Part shown: positions 58,185 to 64,000 of the stretch, piece by piece
How the letters are laid out: every line of letters starts with the position of its first letter
Numbering within the stretch: the stretch's first letter is position 1
Assembly (NCBI GenBank): GCA_902801845.1
Contig: CADCJW010000001.1
Span: 80,376-144,375, forward strand
Origin: an uncultured Eubacteriales bacterium
GTDB taxonomy: Bacteria > Bacillota > Clostridia > Christensenellales > CAG-138
Length of the DNA stretch: 64,000 bases
Reading direction: 5' to 3'
Position numbers and translations under genes: made by a program
The notes under the pieces: model-generated
What the model was told of the DNA's origin: nothing
The model's input: only the letters and a program-made list of their open reading frames with translations
Databases searched by the model: none

Positions 58185-58939
58185 TCAGGCGAACAGCAAG
58201 GGTGCCGTCTCCCGAAGCGTTATAGTATATTGTACATCAGGCGCGAGGATTTGTAAACGGTCCAGGAGGGATTTGAGCACCACCCGCTCCGTTTCGTAAT
58301 GGCCGCATAGGATCAGAGGCAAATCGCTCTCCCAGGCCTCCTGTATCTGGTTGTGCTTCGCTTCCCCCGTCAGGTACGCTTCCGCACCCGCGGCCTTGGC
58401 ATAGGCGATATCTCCGCCGCCTGCGCCGCCCAAGACCGCCACCCGGGAAATGAGCCTATCCGGATCGCCGGTATAGGCGGGACGGGCCGTAAGGACCTGT
58501 CCGCACCGTTCCGCCAGCGCGGAGAGCTTCATGGGCGCGGGGAGCTCCCCCACCCGGCCGATGTTCTCCGGAGGAATGGGCTGTACGTCGGACAGCTCCA
58601 AAAGATCCGCCAGGGTATCGTTGACGCCGCCCGCCGCCGCATCCAGATTGGTGTGAGCCGCGAAGTGGCCCACGCCGTGGCGCAGCAGCAATGCCGCCGC
58701 ACCGGTGATGGGTGAGGAAAAGCCGATGCTTTTCACCCCGTGAAAGAACTGGGGATGATGGGTCACCAACAGATCGGCCCCCATATCTATAGCCTCCCGG
58801 GCCGTAACGGTGGTACAGTCCAGGGCCAGCAAGACCTTCCGTATCTCCCTATGGTCCGGCTCCACCAGCAGCCCCACGTTGTCGAACTCCAAGGCCAACT
58901 CCCGGGGCGCAATGGTCTCCATGACCCGGCAAAACTCCT

Positions 58940-58949
<10 letters not shown>
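58185..58949 (-). CDS. Nif3-like dinuclear metal-centre protein
   Basis: The 254-residue protein shows the Nif3/GTP cyclohydrolase I type 2 signatures: WDNVGLL-like EFDNVGLLVEPDH (about residues 22-34), DLLVTHHPQFFH, AAHTNLDAAAGGVNDTLADLL and TGEAKHNQIQEAW. The His and Asp/Glu residues bind two metals. It lacks the PII-like insertion of longer homologues. It overlaps trmK by 10 bases. Confidence 0.93.
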
Positions 58950-60804
<1,855 letters not shown>

Positions 60805-60830
60805 TTATGCTCTGTTGCGACAGGTCTTTC

Positions 60831-61031
60831 TCAGACGCCGCACCCACGGCCGATGGTGTTATTGCCGCCGCAGCCGCAGCCGAAGCTGTTGTCGTTGTCG
60901 CCGCAGTACCGGGACAGGAGCAGGAGCCAGATCAGCGTGTCGCAGCCGGCGCAGCCGTTTCCATTGTTCCCTTCGCCCAGGATGAGCAGGAGCACCAGGA
61001 TCCACATCATGTTATTGCTGCCGAAGTTCAT
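60831..61031 (-). CDS. Small Cys/Gly/Asn-rich hydrophobic peptide, 66 aa
   Basis: The peptide reads [19 protein letters not shown] then [17 protein letters not shown] and ends with [16 protein letters not shown]. Two hydrophobic stretches alternate with Gly/Asn/Cys-rich tails, as in short clostridial proteins annotated as chorion-class or high-cysteine proteins, possibly spore-coat related. AAGGAGG stands 9 bases before the ATG, which argues for real translation. It is divergent from glyQS. Function unknown. Confidence 0.65.
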   Translation of the reverse strand: MNFGSNNMMWILVLLLILGEGNNGNGCAGCDTLIWLLLLSRYCGDNDNSFGCGCGGNNTIGRGCGV

Positions 61032-61122
61032 GTATCATTCCTCCTTCTTTCAGGCGATCGAGCCGCCCGTATACAACATACTACGTACTTCCGCGCCATT
61101 TTGTGCATCCCACGCCTTTTCC

Positions 61123-61150
61123 TTGACAAATCGGCTTTGCCGCATATAAT
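61123..61150 (+). promoter_or_regulatory. Promoter of glyQS
   Basis: TTGACA (61123-61128), 16-base spacer and TATAAT (61145-61150), both perfect, about 43 bases before the ATG. No T-box is visible between promoter and gene. Confidence 0.8.
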
Positions 61151-61193
61151 GGAAAAGAAATACTATGCCCAAGCAAAAGAAGGAGGGCAAATC

Positions 61194-62585
61194 ATGAGCG
61201 AATTGACGATGGATAAACTGGTCGCCCTGTGCAAAGGCAGGGGCTTCATCTTCGCGGGCAGCGAGATCTACGGCGGTCTTGCCAACACCTGGGACTACGG
61301 TCCTTTGGGCGTGGAGCTGAAGAATAACATCAAAAAGGCCTGGTGGAAGAAGTTCGTCCAGGAGAGCCCTTACAACGTAGGATTGGATGCGGCCATTTTG
61401 ATGAACCCCCAGACCTGGCAGGCTTCCGGCCATCTGGGCGGCTTTGCCGATCCCCTCATGGACTGCCGGGAGTGCAAGGAGCGGTTCCGCGCCGACAAGC
61501 TCATCGAGGACTGGGCCGGCGAGCACGGCGTGACATTGGAGAAGCCTCTCGACGCCTTCACCCAGGCGGAGATGAAGGACTTCATCGAGACCAACGCCAT
61601 CCCCTGCCCCTCCTGCGGCAAGCATAACTTCACGGACATCCGTCAGTTCAACCTGATGTTCAAAACCTTCCAAGGGGTCACTGAAGACGCCAAGAACACC
61701 GTGTATCTTAGGCCCGAGACGGCTCAGGGCATCTTCGTGAACTTTGCCAACGTCCAGCGGACCACCCGCAAAAAGCTCCCCTTCGGCATCGGCCAGATCG
61801 GCAAGTCCTTCCGCAACGAGATCACCCCGGGCAACTTCATCTTCCGGGTCCGGGAATTCGAGCAGATGGAGCTGGAGTTCTTCTGCGAGCCGGGCACCGA
61901 CCTTAAGTGGTTCGACTACTGGCGGGCCTACTGCCACAACTTCCTTCTCTCTCTGGGCATCAAGGACGAGAACCTGCGCCTTCGTGACCACGATCCCGAG
62001 GAGCTGGTGTTCTACTCCAAGGCCACCACGGACTTTGAGTTCCTCTTCCCCTTCGGCTGGGGCGAGCTGTGGGGCGTAGCCGACCGGACGGATTACGATC
62101 TGACTCAACACCAGAACGCCTCCGGCAAGGATCTGAGCTACTTCGATACCGAGAAGAACGCCCGGTATATCCCCTATGTCATCGAGCCTTCCCTGGGCGT
62201 GGAACGCACGTTCCTGGCGGTGCTGTGCAACGCCTACGAGGAGCAGGAGCTGGACAAGGGCGACACCCGCGTGGTGCTCCACCTCCACCCCGCCCTGGCT
62301 CCCTTCAAGGCGGCGGTGCTGCCGCTGAGCAAGAAGCTGGGCGAGCAGGCCATGGCCATCCATGGGGAGCTTTCCAAATACTTCACCGTGGACTATGACG
62401 AGACCGGCTCCATCGGCAAGCGCTATCGCCGGGAGGATGAGATCGGCACCCCCATGTGCATCACCTACGACTTCGATTCCGAGAACGACCAGGCGGTCAC
62501 CGTCCGGGATCGGGACACCATGGAGCAGGTCCGCATCCCCATCTCTGAGCTGAAGACCTATATCGAAAGCAAGCTGGTCTTCTAA
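61194..62585 (+). CDS. glyQS: Glycyl-tRNA synthetase (single-chain, dimeric type)
   Basis: The 463-residue class II synthetase loads glycine onto tRNA-Gly. Motifs are [62 protein letters not shown] (about residues 163-176), [25 protein letters not shown] (motif 2) and [14 protein letters not shown] (motif 3, about 326). This is the alpha2 type used by Firmicutes and eukaryotes, not the alpha2beta2 GlyQ/GlyS. GAAGGAGGG precedes the ATG. Confidence 0.97.
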   Translation: MSELTMDKLVALCKGRGFIFAGSEIYGGLANTWDYGPLGVELKNNIKKAWWKKFVQESPYNVGLDAAILMNPQTWQASGHLGGFADPLMDCRECKERFRADKLIEDWAGEHGVTLEKPLDAFTQAEMKDFIETNAIPCPSCGKHNFTDIRQFNLMFKTFQGVTEDAKNTVYLRPETAQGIFVNFANVQRTTRKKLPFGIGQIGKSFRNEITPGNFIFRVREFEQMELEFFCEPGTDLKWFDYWRAYCHNFLLSLGIKDENLRLRDHDPEELVFYSKATTDFEFLFPFGWGELWGVADRTDYDLTQHQNASGKDLSYFDTEKNARYIPYVIEPSLGVERTFLAVLCNAYEEQELDKGDTRVVLHLHPALAPFKAAVLPLSKKLGEQAMAIHGELSKYFTVDYDETGSIGKRYRREDEIGTPMCITYDFDSENDQAVTVRDRDTMEQVRIPISELKTYIESKLVF

Positions 62586-62646
62586 GCCCGTATTCGCATC
62601 CGTGCCCGCCCCTACCCCGGGCGGGCACATTTTGAAAGGAAAACCT

Positions 62647-63498
62647 ATGGCGTTTTTAGAACTGGTATGGGACGTGTTCTATGAGGATTGTCTGATCCTC
62701 TTTCCCATCCTGTTTTTGACCTTTTTCTTCATAGAGTACCTGGAACACCGGGCCGGGAAGCGGTTCCTTGCCCGGGTGGAGCGGGCCGAGGCTACAGGCC
62801 CCCTGTGGGGCGCCCTCATCGGCTGCGTGCCCCAGTGCGGCTTCAGCGTGTCCTGTGCCCATCTGTATAACGGGGGCATCGTCACCGCAGGGACACTGGT
62901 GGCTGTGTTTTTGTCCACCTCGGACGAGGCGCTGCCCGTGCTCCTGTCCCATCGGAACGCTCTGCCCGTCATCTGGAAGCTGCTCCTTTTCAAAGTGCTC
63001 CTGGCCATCGTCGTCGGATACGCCGTGGACCTGCTTTGGAAGCGGGAAAAGCAGCACCAAAGCTTTGCCGAAAAGAACATCGAGCATGAGTGTCACATCC
63101 AGGAAAGCTCCATGGGCGAGCTTGTCCGGGAATCTCTCAAACGGACGGTGGAAGTTTGGCTGGCCCTGTTCGTGATCTCCCTTGTCCTCACCTTCATGAT
63201 GGATAAGCTGCCAAAGGAAAGCATCCAAAGGTTCCTGTTGAACGGTTTCTTTCAACCCTTTTTGGCGGCTCTGTTCGGGTTCATCCCCAACTGCGCCGTG
63301 TCCGTGGTGCTGGTGGAGCTGTATCTCTCCGACCTCATCAGCTTCGGTTCCGTGGTAGCGGGCCTTTCCTCCGCGGCGGGCCTGGGCATCCTTGCCCTGT
63401 TGCGGGGCAAGCGGGGCATAAAGACCTACGCCGCCATCCTCCTGGTCTGCTACGGGGCAGCCGCCCTTATCGGGACCTTGATCCAGCTCTTTGAATGA
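62647..63498 (+). CDS. Putative manganese/metal transporter (ArsP_2-like permease)
   Basis: The 283-residue protein has about eight helices and an internal repeat: LIGCVPQCGFSVSCAHLYNGG (about residues 58-78) and LFGFIPNCAVSVVLVELYLSD (about 213-233), each with a P-x-C-x-x-S-V core that could line a metal path. This is the PF11449-type putative heavy-metal exporter. A His-containing cytosolic loop (EHECHIQE) links the halves. GAAAGGA precedes the ATG at 62647; an earlier in-frame ATG is rejected. Transported ion unknown. Confidence 0.8.
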   Translation: MAFLELVWDVFYEDCLILFPILFLTFFFIEYLEHRAGKRFLARVERAEATGPLWGALIGCVPQCGFSVSCAHLYNGGIVTAGTLVAVFLSTSDEALPVLLSHRNALPVIWKLLLFKVLLAIVVGYAVDLLWKREKQHQSFAEKNIEHECHIQESSMGELVRESLKRTVEVWLALFVISLVLTFMMDKLPKESIQRFLLNGFFQPFLAALFGFIPNCAVSVVLVELYLSDLISFGSVVAGLSSAAGLGILALLRGKRGIKTYAAILLVCYGAAALIGTLIQLFE

Positions 63499-63499
63499 T

Positions 63500-64000
63500 A
63501 TGGAAATAACGGGCATCGTCGACAGGATCATATACCGGAACACGGAGAACGGGTACACCGTCCTCTCCCTGCGCACCGAAAACGGAGACGGACCCGTCAC
63601 GGTCTGCGGCACGGTGCCCCTTGCCTCCCCCGGAGAGCAGCTCCAGGTGGAGGGGACCATCAAATATCACCCCAAATACGGCCAGCAGTTCATAGCCTCC
63701 CATGTGGAGACCCTGGCGCCCTCCACTCTGGCCGCCATCGAAAGCTATCTCTCCGGCGGCACCATCCGGGGCATCGGCCCCGCTATGGCCCGGCTCATCG
63801 TGGACAAATTCGGCATGGACACCTTGTCCGTCATGGAGAAGCAGCCGGAGCGGCTTTTGGAGGTTTCCGGCATCGGGCGCAAGAAGCTGGCCATGATCTC
63901 CAACTCCTTCAATGAAAACAGATCCATGCGGGAGATCCTGCTGGCCCTGGCCCCCTACGGCGTCACGGTAAACCAGGCCTACCGCATCTTCAAGGTCTAC
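63500..64000 (+). CDS. recD2: RecD2-type ATP-dependent DNA helicase (5' part, cut by window edge)
   Basis: The first 167 residues match the N-terminus of RecD2: an OB-fold part (MEITGIVDRIIYRNTENGYTVL, CGTVPLASPGEQLQVEG, KYGQQFIA), then helix-hairpin-helix repeats (YLSGGTIRGIGPAMARLIVDKF and LLEVSGIGRKKLAMISNSF). The helicase domains lie outside the window. The ATG at 63500 follows the permease stop by 1 base, so the two genes are probably co-transcribed; no separate RBS stands out. Confidence 0.92.
   Translation, partial: MEITGIVDRIIYRNTENGYTVLSLRTENGDGPVTVCGTVPLASPGEQLQVEGTIKYHPKYGQQFIASHVETLAPSTLAAIESYLSGGTIRGIGPAMARLIVDKFGMDTLSVMEKQPERLLEVSGIGRKKLAMISNSFNENRSMREILLALAPYGVTVNQAYRIFKVY

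Overview
The window is 64 kb from a GC-rich, low-hyper-repeat Firmicute chromosome, most likely an anaerobic gut-type Clostridia member. This rests on sigma-A style promoters (TTGACA/TATAAT), strong AGGAGG ribosome binding sites, single-chain glycyl-tRNA synthetase, MgtE, RuvCAB, RodA, SmpB/tmRNA, type-A-like RNase P RNA, a molybdenum hydroxylase with YqeB, carbamate kinase, and several VanW, DegV and DUF4097 proteins. Both edges cut genes: a lipoprotein at the left and a RecD2-type helicase at the right.

Layout. 1-3.0 kb: two tandem paralogous lipoproteins. 3.3-3.7 kb: tRNA-Gln and tRNA-Val with a structured 124-nt spacer. 4.3-13.1 kb: a purine/hydantoin catabolic island in two divergent operons (guaD, mocA-like, hydantoinase to the left; adenine deaminase and a three-subunit molybdenum hydroxylase to the right). 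13.2-15.0 kb: ADP-ribosylglycohydrolase and a GNAT. 15.0-16.2 kb: an accessory pocket downstream of ssrA (tmRNA) made of repeated palindromic elements that copy the ssrA 3' end, alternating with terminators, plus an AT-rich islet with a 47-codon ORF. 16.2-23.6 kb: smpB, secG, then ruvC-ruvA-ruvB, a coiled-coil protein, a fused pgk-tpi and gpmI in one direction. 23.7-28.2 kb: envelope proteins, a lamin-tail lipoprotein, a DUF2877-like protein, lgt. 28.3-32.9 kb: carbamate kinase, an aminotransferase, tRNA-Leu, VanW, YqeB. 32.9-44.6 kb: M1 peptidase, MntP, DUF4097, DegV, a large polytopic glycosyltransferase-like protein with a coupled repeat protein, HAD, a large surface protein and YigZ. 44.7-53.6 kb: Nfo, acetoacetyl-CoA synthetase, ferredoxin-like DUF362 protein, MgtE with a leader ORF, GDPD, SfsA, a cation/proton antiporter. 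53.7-54.1 kb: two tRNA-Ser genes followed by another palindromic element of the ssrA type. 54.1-64 kb: GNAT, RodA, a sugar isomerase-like protein, rnpB, zinc-ribbon protein, Nif3/TrmK/MnmA, a Cys-rich peptide, GlyQS, a metal permease and RecD2.

How it works together. GuaD and Ade deaminate guanine and adenine, the hydroxylase oxidises hypoxanthine/xanthine-type substrates, the hydantoinase opens cyclic amides, MocA-like and YqeB proteins would mature the molybdenum (possibly selenium-labile) cofactor, and carbamate kinase could recover ATP from carbamoyl phosphate.

The most unusual signal is a family of three-way-junction palindromes directly downstream of the terminators of ssrA and of the tRNA-Ser pair. 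Their core stem shows compensatory changes between loci and an invariant AGTGAAT / AGT / AGAG unpaired set, while their outer arms match the 3' end of whichever RNA gene they sit beside.
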